64,000 nucleotides of DNA from Paenibacillus thermotolerans (GTDB taxonomy: Bacteria > Bacillota > Bacilli > Paenibacillales > YIM-B00363): positions 1 through 64,000 of the forward strand of contig NZ_JAQZSG010000019.1 of NCBI RefSeq assembly GCF_028745515.1, in the 5' to 3' direction. Made by a program: the position numbers and the translations under genes. The notes below the pieces were generated by a model. It was not told where the DNA came from. It searched no databases and was given only the letters and a program-made list of their open reading frames with translations. Shown here piece by piece: positions 16,893 through 26,194 of this stretch; positions within the stretch are counted from its first letter, which is position 1; each line of letters starts with the position of its first letter.

Positions 16893-17189
16893 CTATAGCT
16901 CCGCCTCCGTAAGATGCTCCTTGCAAAAAGCTTCCACCTCTTCGAGCTCATCGTCCTCCAGATCGAAATCCAGATGCTTCTCCGTATTTCTTTCCAGGAT
17001 GTCGTATTTTACGATCCTTTGCTTCTCTTCCTCTACTCCGTAAATGACCCGAAGCGCAACGCCTTGTTCGGAATACAATTCATCGTCCTCGTCCACGTCG
17101 ATATCGAGAATGAACTCGTACCGCTTTCCTTTTATGATTCCGAACGGATCCTTTACCAACTCCACGCTGTACTCCGTAATCGTTACCAT
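16893..17189 (-). CDS. DUF6509 family protein
   Basis: 98 residues from the ATG at 17189, with GGAGG 7 bases upstream; a longer frame to 17216 would place that ribosome site inside the gene. The sequence MVTITEYSVELVKDPFGI, then GKRYEFILDIDVDEDDELYSE, ending CKEHLTEAEL, matches the small acidic family I know as DUF6509 (sometimes mislabelled pilus assembly protein). It is cytoplasmic, all alpha/beta, of unknown role. It lies 39 bases downstream of the NUDIX gene on the same strand and may share its transcript. Confidence 0.75.
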   Translation of the reverse strand: MVTITEYSVELVKDPFGIIKGKRYEFILDIDVDEDDELYSEQGVALRVIYGVEEEKQRIVKYDILERNTEKHLDFDLEDDELEEVEAFCKEHLTEAEL

Positions 17190-17228
17190 TGACGTTCCTC
17201 CAATTCCCTTGTACATTGTTTATTTTTG

Positions 17229-17786
17229 CTAAACCCGAAACAATCCATACCCGTCCAATCGAACAATCGGCTGCGCATCGACCGCCAAGCCTTCCGTCTT
17301 GCCGTTCAACGCCACATCGACCAGCCAGCGGGTAAACGGAGCGACATTCATCGATTCCATCTCTTCCGCGGCGAAAAATCCCGCGGCGTCTACCTCCACC
17401 CCATCGGGCGTCGGCTCCCCGCTCACATATTCCATCGAAAAAGCGATATAAACGTTATGTATGCTCCTCGGCTGATCGCGGAGCGCGACAATATTTTTTA
17501 CAACGCCTTCGATCCCGGCTTCCTCCAATAGCTCCCTCTTCATCGTCTCTTGAATCGGCTCCAGCTGCTCGATATATCCGCCCGGATTGGTCCAGTACCC
17601 TTTCCCCGGGTCCTGAGCCCGCCGTACGAGCAGCACTTTTCCGTCCGTTACCATCAACGCCCCGACTCCGATGCTGTAATTCCCCCAGTGTACAAAGCTG
17701 CAAGACGTACACGCTTTCCTCGGATACCCGTCAATATCCCTGATTTCCAGGGGGCTGCCGCACTGCAGGCAATACTTTGCGTCCAT
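17229..17786 (-). CDS. NUDIX hydrolase with N-terminal zinc ribbon
   Basis: 185 residues from the ATG at 17786 (GAGG upstream; a GTG at 17795 is in frame but less likely). A zinc ribbon CLQCG ... CTSCSF occupies about residues 5-30, as in NudC-like NADH pyrophosphatase-type proteins. The NUDIX box is complete: GGYIEQLEPIQETMKRELLE followed by EAG fits G-x5-E-x7-REL-x-EE-x-G. It should cleave a nucleoside diphosphate linked to another moiety, with Mg2+. Short by comparison with NudC, so substrate is open. Confidence 0.9.
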   Translation of the reverse strand: MDAKYCLQCGSPLEIRDIDGYPRKACTSCSFVHWGNYSIGVGALMVTDGKVLLVRRAQDPGKGYWTNPGGYIEQLEPIQETMKRELLEEAGIEGVVKNIVALRDQPRSIHNVYIAFSMEYVSGEPTPDGVEVDAAGFFAAEEMESMNVAPFTRWLVDVALNGKTEGLAVDAQPIVRLDGYGLFRV

Positions 17787-17869
17787 CGTTACCACCTCGA
17801 ATTAAATTAGCTGGCATCATACGTAATTTTCATACTACCACATCAAGTATCGCGCGGCTCGGCATACAC

Positions 17870-17895
17870 GAAAAAAAGCCGCATTCGCGGCTTTT
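17870..17895 (-). terminator. terminator of the uvrA-like gene
   Basis: Minus strand: AAAAGCCGC, GAAT loop, GCGGCTTTTTTT. It begins at the stop codon itself (TAA at 17894-17896). Confidence 0.85.
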
Positions 17896-20800
17896 AACGG
17901 GCTGGCACGGCTCCGGCGGCAAATTCCGGGAGCTCTTTCAAGCATCGGCCGGTGTGCGATTCCGGCACCAGCATAATTTGCTCCGGCGTTCCCGCTGCGA
18001 CGACATAGCCGCCGCGGCGGCCCGCTTCCGGACCCATGTCGATAATGTGATCCGCCGTCTTGATGACATCGAGGTGGTGCTCTATGACAACTACCGTATG
18101 TCCGGCGTCGACAAGACGATTCAAGCAATCGAGCAGCTTCTGGATATCGGCCAGATGAAGCCCTGTCGTAGGTTCGTCGAAAATATACAAATTGTGCGCG
18201 CCTTTCTTGATTTTGCCGAGCTCCGCGGCCAGCTTGATCCGCTGCGCTTCTCCCCCCGAGAGCACCGTTGCGGAATGGCCGAGCTTCAAGTATCCGACGC
18301 CGAGCTCGTTCAATACTTTCAGCTTGTGGGCGATGTACTTCTCATCCTTAAAGAACCTCTCCGCGTCCTCAATCGACATTTCGAGCACGTCGGCGATCGT
18401 CTTCCCGTTGTAGGTCACCTCGAGCAGCTCGCTGCTGAACCGCGCGCCCTTGCAAGCCGGGCATGTCGATTCGATGTCGGCCATGAACAATAGCTGCGAC
18501 GTGATCGTGCCGTGTCCCTTGCACTCCTCGCATCGTCCGCCCTTCGCATTGAAGCTGAAGAACGTCTCGGTATATCCGCGTTCCACGGAGAGCTCCTGCG
18601 AGGCGTAGAGCTTGCGGATTCGGTCGAACAGCCCAACGTAGGTGGCAGGGCTTGATGTCGGCATCCGGCCGACCGGCGACTGGTCGATATTGATGACGCC
18701 GCTGATGTGCTCTATCCCTTCGATCCGTTCATGGCTGCCGGGAATGATTCGCGCGTCTTGAAAGTGCTTGTGCAGCGCTTTGTACAGCACGTCGTTAATC
18801 AAGCTGCTTTTCCCCGAACCGGATACGCCGGTGATGCAAGTAAGCACGCCGAGCGGAATTTCGACATCCACGTTCTTTAGCGTGTTTTCCTTGGCTCCGA
18901 CGATTTTCAGCGACGTTCCGCCGATACTCCTCCGCTTCTCCGGCATCGGAATCTTCTTTCGGCCGCTCAAATATTGTCCTGTCAAAGACGCTTCGTTCGC
19001 CGTAATTGCAGCGATCGTGCCTTCGGCCACCACCGTTCCGCCATGCTGGCCCGGACCAGGTCCGATTTCGATAATGTGGTCGGCAGCGGCAATCGTCTCT
19101 ACGTCATGTTCGACGATAATGACCGTATTGCCGGAATCGCGAAGCTTCTTGAGCGTATCGATCATCTTCTGGCTGTCTCTCGGGTGAAGCCCGATGCTCG
19201 GTTCGTCCAGCACATACAGCATCCCCATCAAGCCCGAGCCGATCTGGGTCGATAGCCGAATGCGCTGCGCCTCTCCGCCGGATAACGTGTCCGAACGCCG
19301 GTCCAAATTCATATAATCGAGGCCGATGTCGAGCAGCAGATCAATCCGGCCGACCAGCTCCCCGATGATCTGCGTTCCTACTTGGCGCTTGCGCTCCGGC
19401 AGCTCGAGCGACAGCAGGAACGATTTCAGATCGTCCAGCGCCATCGAGCCGGCTTCATGGATCGTACGGCCGCCGACGGTAATGAGCAGTCGCTCCGCTT
19501 TAAACCGTGTTCCTTTGCATTCGGGACACGTCTGCTCCACCATGACGAGATTGAACATCGATTCCTCGTACCCTTTGAGCTCCTGCTTTCTGCGCGAATT
19601 GCGGTACCAGCGGTCGATGTCGCCGACAATGCCGTCGAAGGTGAACATTTTGCCGACGTGCTGTTGAATCCACCAATCTTGGCTGTTGTCTTCGGAGCCG
19701 AGAAACGGGAATCGTTCCCCCTTCGTCCCATAGAACAAAAGATCGTACACTTCGGGAGAATACTCCTTAAACGGCGTATCCAAACTAAACCCGTAATGCT
19801 GAGAAAGGCTGTATATGATCATGTTTCGCCATGCGCGCGGGTTTTTCAAATTATAAATTCTTTCGTTCAAAGCGCCCTTCCGTATGCTGCGCTCGCTGCT
19901 AGCGATCATTAATTCCGGCTGCGCGTACTTGTAGGAACCGATTCCCAGGCAGGTGCGGCAAGCGCTTTCGTGATCGTTGAAGGAAAAGTAGTACGGCTGG
20001 AGCTCGCCGGCGGCGAAATGATGCTCGGGACACGCGAACCCCCGATAGAAGCGTTCGCGATCCGCATCGGACAGCTTCGGCCCGTCCGGCACAATGTGAA
20101 GGAAGCCTTCGCCGATCTTTACGCCTTGCTCGATCGATTGGACAAGCGGCTTGTAAATATCGCGCCGCACTTCGAACGTGTCGATCAGCACTTCCATGTC
20201 GTGCGGCATATGCTCGTCGATTTCGATCCGGTCGCTCGTATCGTATAAAATCCCGTCGATCTTAAAGCGGCGGTAGCCTTTCGTCCGAATTTCGTCGAAC
20301 AGGACGTTATATTCTTCTCCGAAAATTTTTTGTACGGGCGCGTACAGCTCCACCGTCGTTCCGGCGGGCAAAGACAATATATGCTCCGCCATCTGGTTTG
20401 CGGTTTTCGACTCGAGCTCGGTACGGCACCGCGGACAGTGCGGCGTGCCCGCCGCCGCAAACAGCAGCCTGACATAATCGTAAACGTCGGACATCGTACC
20501 GACCGTAGACCGCGGGTTCGGCGTCCCGGTCTTCTGCTCGATCGATACGACCGGGGACAAACCGTACACAAAGTCGACGGCGGGCTTTTTGAGCTGGGAA
20601 ATATACCGTTTGGCGTAGGAGGAGGTCAGCGATTCGAGGAAACGCCGCTGTCCTTCCCCATAGATGACGTCAAACGCTAGAGAAGATTTGCCGGAGCCGC
20701 TTACTCCGGTCACTACCGTCAGCTTTTCCCGGGGAATTTCGACGGATACGTTCTTCAAATTGTTCTCCCGCGCACCGCGGATCGATATCGTCTGCCTCAA
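17894..20800 (-). CDS. uvrA: excinuclease ABC subunit UvrA paralogue (UvrA2 type)
   Basis: 968 residues with two ABC ATPase halves. First half: Walker [10 protein letters not shown], signature [19 protein letters not shown], Walker [15 protein letters not shown]. Second half: [10 protein letters not shown], signature [27 protein letters not shown]. The zinc module in the second half is intact (CEECKGHG ... CPACKGARF). The first zinc site reads CPEH ... CRTC, i.e. one Cys is His. The opening [20 protein letters not shown] and [17 protein letters not shown] rather than SLSAYARQF-type wording suggests a UvrA2 paralogue, linked in other bacteria to drug or DNA-damage tolerance, not the UvrAB housekeeping protein. 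TTG start overlaps the upstream stop as TTGA; GGAAGGGG lies upstream. Confidence 0.88.
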   Translation of the reverse strand: MRQTISIRGARENNLKNVSVEIPREKLTVVTGVSGSGKSSLAFDVIYGEGQRRFLESLTSSYAKRYISQLKKPAVDFVYGLSPVVSIEQKTGTPNPRSTVGTMSDVYDYVRLLFAAAGTPHCPRCRTELESKTANQMAEHILSLPAGTTVELYAPVQKIFGEEYNVLFDEIRTKGYRRFKIDGILYDTSDRIEIDEHMPHDMEVLIDTFEVRRDIYKPLVQSIEQGVKIGEGFLHIVPDGPKLSDADRERFYRGFACPEHHFAAGELQPYYFSFNDHESACRTCLGIGSYKYAQPELMIASSERSIRKGALNERIYNLKNPRAWRNMIIYSLSQHYGFSLDTPFKEYSPEVYDLLFYGTKGERFPFLGSEDNSQDWWIQQHVGKMFTFDGIVGDIDRWYRNSRRKQELKGYEESMFNLVMVEQTCPECKGTRFKAERLLITVGGRTIHEAGSMALDDLKSFLLSLELPERKRQVGTQIIGELVGRIDLLLDIGLDYMNLDRRSDTLSGGEAQRIRLSTQIGSGLMGMLYVLDEPSIGLHPRDSQKMIDTLKKLRDSGNTVIIVEHDVETIAAADHIIEIGPGPGQHGGTVVAEGTIAAITANEASLTGQYLSGRKKIPMPEKRRSIGGTSLKIVGAKENTLKNVDVEIPLGVLTCITGVSGSGKSSLINDVLYKALHKHFQDARIIPGSHERIEGIEHISGVINIDQSPVGRMPTSSPATYVGLFDRIRKLYASQELSVERGYTETFFSFNAKGGRCEECKGHGTITSQLLFMADIESTCPACKGARFSSELLEVTYNGKTIADVLEMSIEDAERFFKDEKYIAHKLKVLNELGVGYLKLGHSATVLSGGEAQRIKLAAELGKIKKGAHNLYIFDEPTTGLHLADIQKLLDCLNRLVDAGHTVVVIEHHLDVIKTADHIIDMGPEAGRRGGYVVAAGTPEQIMLVPESHTGRCLKELPEFAAGAVPAR

Positions 20801-21723
20801 GCGAAAAACCCCTTCCCGTCAAAATAAGCGAGCTCATCGAGCTCGAACCGGCTCCGCGCCGTAAGACGCACGGATGAAGAGGCGCGCTGAATATAACCCT
20901 TCTGGGCGAGCCACTCGCAGCCGTGAACGATCAGCATATCTTCCATCCGGAAACGCTGCTTCATATGCTGCATCATCTCCGAGAACGAGCGAACGTCGCC
21001 TTCGGACCGCAAGTAGTCGGTGACGAGTTTAAACAATCGTTCGTGCCGCTCTTCGATGTACCGGTCTGCCTCGGCCACGGCCGCCTTCATCGTCTCCAGC
21101 GTCTTCGGCCCTTCGATTACACCATGATACATCCGCTGGAAAAATTCCGGATTATATTTCAGCGCCTGCTGAATGACTTCGCGGGTAGGAATGTCTCTGT
21201 TGAGCATAACCTCGATTTGCGCCAGCTGCTCCACCCCTTTCAGCAGCCATAGGAAGCTGTACGTCGGATCCCGCTTGACGACGAGCCATTTCTCCGCCTT
21301 CTCGAGCACCGTAACCGCCCATGACGCGGCCAGAAGCAATTGCACGTCCAAATCTCTTTCCCCTACGTGCCGGATCTGTTCGTACAAATCGCGAATCGCG
21401 GGATCGTTGCAGAACAGCATGGTGCTCTTTGCGAGGAACGAATGCATAAAGCCTGCCTGCAGCGACCGTTCGAATTGCTGCTTAAAGCTTTGCCTCGACG
21501 ATACGTTCGCGCTGATGCAAATGCCGTGCTCCACTAATAGCAGCGATGCGTAAGGACGTTTATCGTCGTCAACGACAACGGTCATATCGATATCGGACTT
21601 TTCCCAAACAACGTCATATGACAAGCTTCCCCCGACAAACGCCGCAACGACGCGCTGATCCCGCCGGAGCTTATCGGTTATCGATTCGAGCGCGGCGCGG
21701 TACGTTTGTTGAACATCGTTCAT
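20797..21723 (-). CDS. nucleotidyltransferase domain-containing protein
   Basis: 308 residues. The nucleotidyltransferase signature is at about residues 28-50: [29 protein letters not shown], i.e. GGS ... DxD, as in aminoglycoside nucleotidyltransferase-like and minimal NTases. The middle is helical ([22 protein letters not shown]). The C-terminal ~80 residues ([38 protein letters not shown]) read like a winged-helix domain. Stop and the next start overlap as TTGA, so it is translationally coupled to the UvrA-like gene. Its target (drug, nucleotide or protein) is unknown. Confidence 0.8.
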   Translation of the reverse strand: MNDVQQTYRAALESITDKLRRDQRVVAAFVGGSLSYDVVWEKSDIDMTVVVDDDKRPYASLLLVEHGICISANVSSRQSFKQQFERSLQAGFMHSFLAKSTMLFCNDPAIRDLYEQIRHVGERDLDVQLLLAASWAVTVLEKAEKWLVVKRDPTYSFLWLLKGVEQLAQIEVMLNRDIPTREVIQQALKYNPEFFQRMYHGVIEGPKTLETMKAAVAEADRYIEERHERLFKLVTDYLRSEGDVRSFSEMMQHMKQRFRMEDMLIVHGCEWLAQKGYIQRASSSVRLTARSRFELDELAYFDGKGFFA

Positions 21724-21954
21724 CCGTTCTCCTCCCCAAAGAACCGTATTTTCCCAACATCTTACACATTACCAAATACATTACCAAACATTTGTTCCCG
21801 TGTAAATGATAAATTGTTAATCCAATCCAACATTTATCCATTATATATTCTAAAGGTCCCATCATTTTCCTTCCCGATTAACGTTCCGGACGATTAAGCT
21901 TTCTAATCGTTACCAATACTTTAGATAAGCGATGTAAATCATTGAGGTGATCGA

Positions 21955-22659
21955 TTGAAAAGGCGAGCTGCTCACTTCGCGGCGGTCATCGTTGCCGCTT
22001 CGCTATTTTTTACCGGACTGCGCTTTGCGGCTGCCATGCCGGAATTGTCGCCGAAGGCGGATGCCGCGCTGAAACGGCTGCATCAAACGAGCGGGGGAAC
22101 CTTATCCGTTCGGTGGAACGAGGCTTCCGGCACCCCATACCGAATGCGGGGAAGATTAAGCGGGCCTTCGCGGCATACGCCGCCGTGGATCGCATACTCC
22201 TTTATGAACGAGGTACGCGCGCTTTACGGTATCGCGAATCCGGACCGGGACTTGGAAATTACCGAGATCCGGCAGACGTCAACGGGCTCCGTCCTCGTTG
22301 AAATGCAGAGATACTTGTTCGGAATCCCCGTGCTCGGAAATGCGCTCACGATTGAGATTGACGGCGAAGGCGTCGTCCGAAACGTTGAAGGAACGATTCA
22401 TCCGGGGCTCGAGAAAAAAAAGTTTTACAAGCCGATCAAACCGGCTATAAAGGAGAAGGATGCGGTCCGAATTGCATTATCCTGCCTGCCCGCCGGCAAG
22501 CCGATCGTCGGAGACCCTTCGGTGCAGCTGTACTATTTGCCCGAAAGAAACGGTACTCCGCTGGTGTATATGGTCTCCGCTACGGTTGAGACGGAAGAAG
22601 GGCCGGGCATCCTTTGCCGCATTCTCGTCCACTCCGTCATGGGCCATATTATTAGATGA
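21955..22659 (+). CDS. secreted stand-alone thermolysin-type propeptide (FTP/PepSY-like) protein
   Basis: 234 residues. An N-terminal signal peptide (KRRAAHFAAVIVAASLFFTGLRFAAAM) is followed by a region that reads like the propeptide of M4 metallopeptidases: ALKRLHQTSGGTLSVRWNEASGTPYRMRG, then RALYGI, then the FTP-type block VLVEMQRYLFGIPVLGNALT with IEIDGEGVVRNVEGTIHPGL, then a PepSY-like half (KEKDAVRIALSCL ... VYMVSATVETEEGPGILCRILVHSVMGHII). The catalytic HExxH domain is absent and the gene ends at a clean terminator, so this is not a window or frameshift truncation. TTG start with GAGGTGA upstream. It may act as an inhibitor or folding helper in trans; that is inference. Confidence 0.72.
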   Translation: MKRRAAHFAAVIVAASLFFTGLRFAAAMPELSPKADAALKRLHQTSGGTLSVRWNEASGTPYRMRGRLSGPSRHTPPWIAYSFMNEVRALYGIANPDRDLEITEIRQTSTGSVLVEMQRYLFGIPVLGNALTIEIDGEGVVRNVEGTIHPGLEKKKFYKPIKPAIKEKDAVRIALSCLPAGKPIVGDPSVQLYYLPERNGTPLVYMVSATVETEEGPGILCRILVHSVMGHIIR

Positions 22660-22665
22660 AAAAAA

Positions 22666-22708
22666 GATACCGGGCAGGCCGACGCGGCCGTACCCGGTAT
22701 CTTTTTTT
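22666..22708. terminator. bidirectional terminator
   Basis: Stem GATACCGGG ... CCCGGTATC with an inner GGCCG/CGGCC stem, flanked by A-run and T-run. Serves the propeptide gene (plus) and the small gene ending at 22707 (minus), whose stop codon lies in the T-run. Confidence 0.85.
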
Positions 22709-22988
22709 ACGGTGTCCACTCTACGCTTTGCACCAGCTTGCGCTTGAACAATGCCAAAATAAAATCGGTGTAATAATCTTTCCGCACATTGGCGATATAT
22801 TCATGATTCGGAAACGCATAAAAGAGTACATCCGTATAGACCTCGTTATTTTCAAAAAAATCGCGGACCTGCTTCAAGCCTTCAATATGCGGCGAATTTT
22901 CCGGCAATATAAACCGAAATTCAATATCCGATTCACTTTCCGTCTCGGCAATTTTCATCGCTTGCGTATCGTATCGATAGATCAGCAT
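22707..22988 (-). CDS. hypothetical protein, 93 aa
   Basis: Small soluble protein of unrecognised family. It has alternating strands and helices (MLIYRYDTQAMKIAE, IEFRFILPENS, IEGLKQVRDFFENN, VLFYAFPNHEYIANVRKDYYTDFILALFKRKLVQSVEW) and no signal peptide. The gene starts at an ATG 19 bases after the ArsB/NhaD gene's stop, with GGGAGAGAA upstream, so the two are probably co-transcribed. It ends within a strong terminator. No function is proposed. Confidence 0.75.
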   Translation of the reverse strand: MLIYRYDTQAMKIAETESESDIEFRFILPENSPHIEGLKQVRDFFENNEVYTDVLFYAFPNHEYIANVRKDYYTDFILALFKRKLVQSVEWTP

Positions 22989-23007
22989 TCGGTTCTCTCC
23001 CTTCCCG

Positions 23008-24288
23008 TTACATTAAATACCGAAGGTAAATATAGACGCTGGATATTACAATGGAAAGCAGCATGAGCGGGAAGCCGTACTTTAAAAATTGCACGAATCG
23101 AATCGGATAGCCTTCCCGTCCGGACATGCCTGCTGCGATCAAATTGGCGCTGGCGCCGATCAACGTGCCGTTGCCTCCGAGGCATGCCCCAAGCGCCAAA
23201 CTCCACCACAGCGGCTCCAGATTGCTTACTCCCATATTGCCCATCTCCGTAATCATCGGGATCATCGTAGCGACGAACGGAATATTGTCGAGGAACGCCG
23301 ATGCGACCGCGCTGAGCCATAAAATCAGCATTGAGGTCATCGTCACGTCGCCGCCCGTAAGATCGATCGCTCCCGCCGCCAGCTTGGCGATGACCCCCGT
23401 TTCTACAAGTCCGGATACGAGCACGAACAATCCGACGAAGAAGAAAATCGTCGGCCATTCCACACGCGCAAGCGCTTCTTCCATCTTATGCTCGCCGGTA
23501 AGCAGCAGGAGCAGGAACGCGCCCGCCAAAGCGACGGTGGCCGACTCGAGATGCAGCGATTGGTGAAGGAAGAAGCCGAGAATCGTAAGTCCCAGCACGA
23601 TCAGACATTTGTTTAATAATTTTCGGTCCGTAAGCAGCTCCGCCACGTCCATCTCCATAATCCGCTGCTTCAGCTCCGGCTTGGTCTGGATTTGTTTACG
23701 GAACATGAGAATAAAGATCGGCACATATACCGCCAAAATGATGGCGGCGATCGGAGCCAAATTGACGATGAACGCCATGAAGGTTAATTCCTTAACGGCG
23801 CTGCCGATCATAATGTTCGGCGGGTCGCCGATTAAAGTCGCGGTCCCTCCGACGTTGGAGGCAATAATTTGTGTAATTAAATAAGGTACGGGATTTACTT
23901 TAAGCTGGCGCGTAATGCTGAATGTCACCGGAACCATCAGCAAAATGGTGGTCACATTGTCCAAAAATGCGGAACCGAATGCGGTAATTAACGATAACGC
24001 AACGAGAATTCGAATGGGGTCGCCCTTCGCCTGCTTGGCCGCCAAAACCGCGACGTACTTAAACAGTCCCGTCTCGGCGGTAATGTTGACGATGATCATC
24101 ATCCCGACGAGCAAGCCCAAAGTATTAAAGTCGATGTGGTGAACTGCCGTTTCCTGATCGACGATGCCCAGCGCGACGACCAGCACGGCTCCCGTCATCG
24201 CGACGATCGTTCGGTGAATTTTCTCTGAAATGATCAGCGCGTAAATGATGAGAAAGATTGCAATGGCATAAATCGCTTGTTGTTCCAT
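23008..24288 (-). CDS. ArsB/NhaD family transporter (SLC13-like permease)
   Basis: 426 residues from the ATG at 24288, with CAGGAGGAA upstream; an in-frame start at 24372 lies in a terminator region. About ten membrane helices. Conserved ion-transporter family segments: the repeated hairpin NVGGTATLIGDPPNIMIGSAV in the first half and CLGGNGTLIGASANLIAAGMS in the second, both with the G-N-x-T-x-I-G pattern of ArsB/NhaD carriers, and FLDNVTTILLMVPVT with FLDNIPFVATMIPM. It should move an anion (arsenite, citrate) or exchange Na+/H+. No arsenic genes adjoin it, so arsenite is not favoured. Confidence 0.87.
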   Translation of the reverse strand: MEQQAIYAIAIFLIIYALIISEKIHRTIVAMTGAVLVVALGIVDQETAVHHIDFNTLGLLVGMMIIVNITAETGLFKYVAVLAAKQAKGDPIRILVALSLITAFGSAFLDNVTTILLMVPVTFSITRQLKVNPVPYLITQIIASNVGGTATLIGDPPNIMIGSAVKELTFMAFIVNLAPIAAIILAVYVPIFILMFRKQIQTKPELKQRIMEMDVAELLTDRKLLNKCLIVLGLTILGFFLHQSLHLESATVALAGAFLLLLLTGEHKMEEALARVEWPTIFFFVGLFVLVSGLVETGVIAKLAAGAIDLTGGDVTMTSMLILWLSAVASAFLDNIPFVATMIPMITEMGNMGVSNLEPLWWSLALGACLGGNGTLIGASANLIAAGMSGREGYPIRFVQFLKYGFPLMLLSIVISSVYIYLRYLM

Positions 24289-24348
24289 AGTTCCTCCTGT
24301 GCACATTTTTTCCTGATTAGTTTGCCGCTCTCTACCGGAGTTTATCCA

Positions 24349-24383
24349 AAAAAAGACAAAAAGAGCCCGCATTTGGCAGGCTC
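24349..24383 (-). terminator. terminator downstream of the fructokinase gene
   Basis: Minus strand: GAGCCTGCC, AAAT loop, GCGGGCTC, then TTTTTGTCTTTTTTT. About 90 bases after the ROK stop at 24472. Confidence 0.75.
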
Positions 24384-24471
24384 CTCCGATAACGTCCGTA
24401 TGAAAATTAATCCTCTAGAATTATATGACGCGCCGGGCAAAATGTAAATAGTAGAGTCGCAAGCACCGAGC

Positions 24472-25353
24472 CTATGATTTGCCTTTATATGCATTCAAGC
24501 CCAGCGCCAACGAACCGCACAAGCCGGCGTTGTCGCCCAAGCCCGGCGGGACAATGTATTGATCGATATTTTCTAGAATCGCCTCGTGCTGAACATAACC
24601 GTTTAACATGCTCCGCACTTCGGACCGGATCATTGGAAACAGCTGCATTTGGTGCATGACTCCGCCGCCAAGAATGACCTTCTTCGGCGAAAGCAAGAGG
24701 ATCGTGTTGGCAACGGCTTGAGCGATATAGAACGCTTCAATCTTCCAAGCCGGATGGTCTTCGCCCAGTTCGTGGCCTTTTGCCTTCCAGCGCTTTTCAA
24801 GCGCCGGTCCCGCGGCCATGCCCTCCAGACAGTCGCCGTGATACGGGCAAACCCCTTCAAAGCTGTCTTCCGGGTGGCGTCTGATCAGGACGTGTCCGCC
24901 TTCCGGGTGAACGAGGCCGTGCGCCAGCTTCCCTTCCAAATAGACGCCTACACCGACGCCGGTCCCGATCGTATAATAGACGCAGCTGTCCAATCCTTTG
25001 GCCGCTCCCCATACCGCTTCGCCCAGCGCCGCCGCGTTGACGTCGGTATCCCAGCCGAGCGGAACATCGAACCACTGCTTCATCGTTCGGAGGAACGGAT
25101 AATCCCCCCAGCCCGGCTTCGGCGTCGTCGTCACATATCCGTATTTCGGGCTGCTCGGATCGACATTGATCGGTCCGAAGCTTCCGATTCCGATGGCTTG
25201 CACTTGCTTATCCTTAAAATAATCGATGACCTTGCCGATCGTCGTCTCCGGGCTTTCCGTCGGAAAGCTGATCCGATCCTCGACCGTTCCCGACTCATTG
25301 CCGATTCCGCAAACGAATTTCGTGCCCCCTGCTTCAATTGCGCCAATACGCAT
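24472..25353 (-). CDS. scrK: ROK family fructokinase
   Basis: 293 residues, the length of bacterial ROK fructokinases (ScrK/GmuE). The phosphate-1 loop is IGAIEAGGTKFVCGIG. The catalytic region contains WDTDVNAAALGEAVWG and YYTIGTGVGVGVYLEGKL. A zinc site of the ROK subfamily follows: HPEGGHVLI, then HPEDSFEGVCPYHGDCLEGM (His/Cys/Cys ligands). It phosphorylates D-fructose to fructose-6-phosphate with ATP in the cytoplasm; relatives also use mannose. No sugar transporter adjoins it, so it may recycle intracellular fructose. Single gene with GAGTGGTGAG before the ATG. Confidence 0.9.
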   Translation of the reverse strand: MRIGAIEAGGTKFVCGIGNESGTVEDRISFPTESPETTIGKVIDYFKDKQVQAIGIGSFGPINVDPSSPKYGYVTTTPKPGWGDYPFLRTMKQWFDVPLGWDTDVNAAALGEAVWGAAKGLDSCVYYTIGTGVGVGVYLEGKLAHGLVHPEGGHVLIRRHPEDSFEGVCPYHGDCLEGMAAGPALEKRWKAKGHELGEDHPAWKIEAFYIAQAVANTILLLSPKKVILGGGVMHQMQLFPMIRSEVRSMLNGYVQHEAILENIDQYIVPPGLGDNAGLCGSLALGLNAYKGKS

Positions 25354-25433
25354 GCTGCCTCACCACTCCTGCATATTTCAGTTCTTTGCTTATCATAAAC
25401 CAATTGCCGCCGCGATTCCATTGTTGCTGCTGT

Positions 25434-25931
25434 TCAAATCATGGGAAGAACCATTTCAAAACGAGTCGCTTCGATGCCGTCGCCATCGACATATGTCTCG
25501 ATCGGCTTGAAGCCGACGCCTTCGTACATGCGGCGCGAACGTTCGTTAAACGTATATACCCCGTTTACAAGCAGTCTTGCAATTCCCACGGCTTCCGCGC
25601 GTCGGATCAACAGCTTTAGAACGCGCTTGCCGATACCTTGCGAACGATACCGCCCGTCGCCGATTACGATCGGCAGGCAATCGCTGCAAAGCGCTGCGTC
25701 GCCGATCGCGAGCCATCCGCCCTCTTCTTCCTTTTCGATTATATATACCTCGCCTTTATTGAGTAAATACTTGTACATCTTCTCTACTCGCTCAGCGTCG
25801 TATGGTGCCGCGGATTCGCCGCCTTCGGAATAATAGAGAACTTCCGGGTCTTGGTACCACGGAACCGCCGCATGAATATCATCGGGCAGTATTGCCGGGC
25901 GGATCCGAACGTTTCCCTCCTGCAGAATCAT
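25434..25931 (-). CDS. GNAT family N-acetyltransferase
   Basis: 165 residues. Opens VRIRPAILPDDIHAAVPWYQDPEVLYYSEGG, then WLAIGDAALCSDCLPIVIGDGRYRSQGIGKRVLKLLIRRAEAVG, with the acetyl-CoA loop R-S-Q-G-I-G-K, and NGVYTFNERSRRMYEGVGF as motif B. Belongs to the RimI/RimJ-like GNAT set; substrate unknown. AAGGAGAAATACCG precedes the ATG at 25931. A 33-codon reading frame ends at an ATGA overlap with this start (25928-26029), so its translation may be coupled. Confidence 0.85.
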   Translation of the reverse strand: MILQEGNVRIRPAILPDDIHAAVPWYQDPEVLYYSEGGESAAPYDAERVEKMYKYLLNKGEVYIIEKEEEGGWLAIGDAALCSDCLPIVIGDGRYRSQGIGKRVLKLLIRRAEAVGIARLLVNGVYTFNERSRRMYEGVGFKPIETYVDGDGIEATRFEMVLPMI

Positions 25932-26029
25932 CGGTATTTCTCCTTGTAAGCTTTGCTATCGGCATCCAAATCCGATAAATTGCAAAAAGGCCCTGAAGAG
26001 ACGTCAAAATAATGATAAAGATAGTCCAT
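25928..26029 (-). CDS. possible 33-aa ORF overlapping the GNAT start
   Basis: ATG at 26029 to TGA at 25928-25930, the stop overlapping the GNAT start as ATGA. The peptide begins MDYLYHYFDVSSGPFCNLSD and recalls the N-terminus of a longer Bacillales hypothetical family that opens with LYHYFE...GPFRNLSDL. It lacks a good ribosome site. It may be a remnant of such a gene or a short leader peptide. Low confidence. Confidence 0.3.
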   Translation of the reverse strand: MDYLYHYFDVSSGPFCNLSDLDADSKAYKEKYR

Positions 26030-26194
26030 GATTGCACCGGCCAAACTGAATTTGTATCTAAATTAACAAATTTATCCTATGGAAACAATAATTTTCTGCG
26101 GCGGCCAACGCTCGACCTCGGCTAGCCTCGGCTGGCCTGGGTCCGTAGTATATGTGTCTGCCTTATTCTCCCGTCTCCGCACCTCTATTACTCC

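Noticed and set aside
17894-20800. Housekeeping UvrA
   Set aside because: Opening and loop wording match UvrA2-type paralogues and no uvrB is adjacent. The assignment is by motif and could change on full alignment.
21724-21954. Short open frames in the gap before the propeptide gene
   Set aside because: AT-rich promoter-like DNA with no ribosome site and low-complexity translations.
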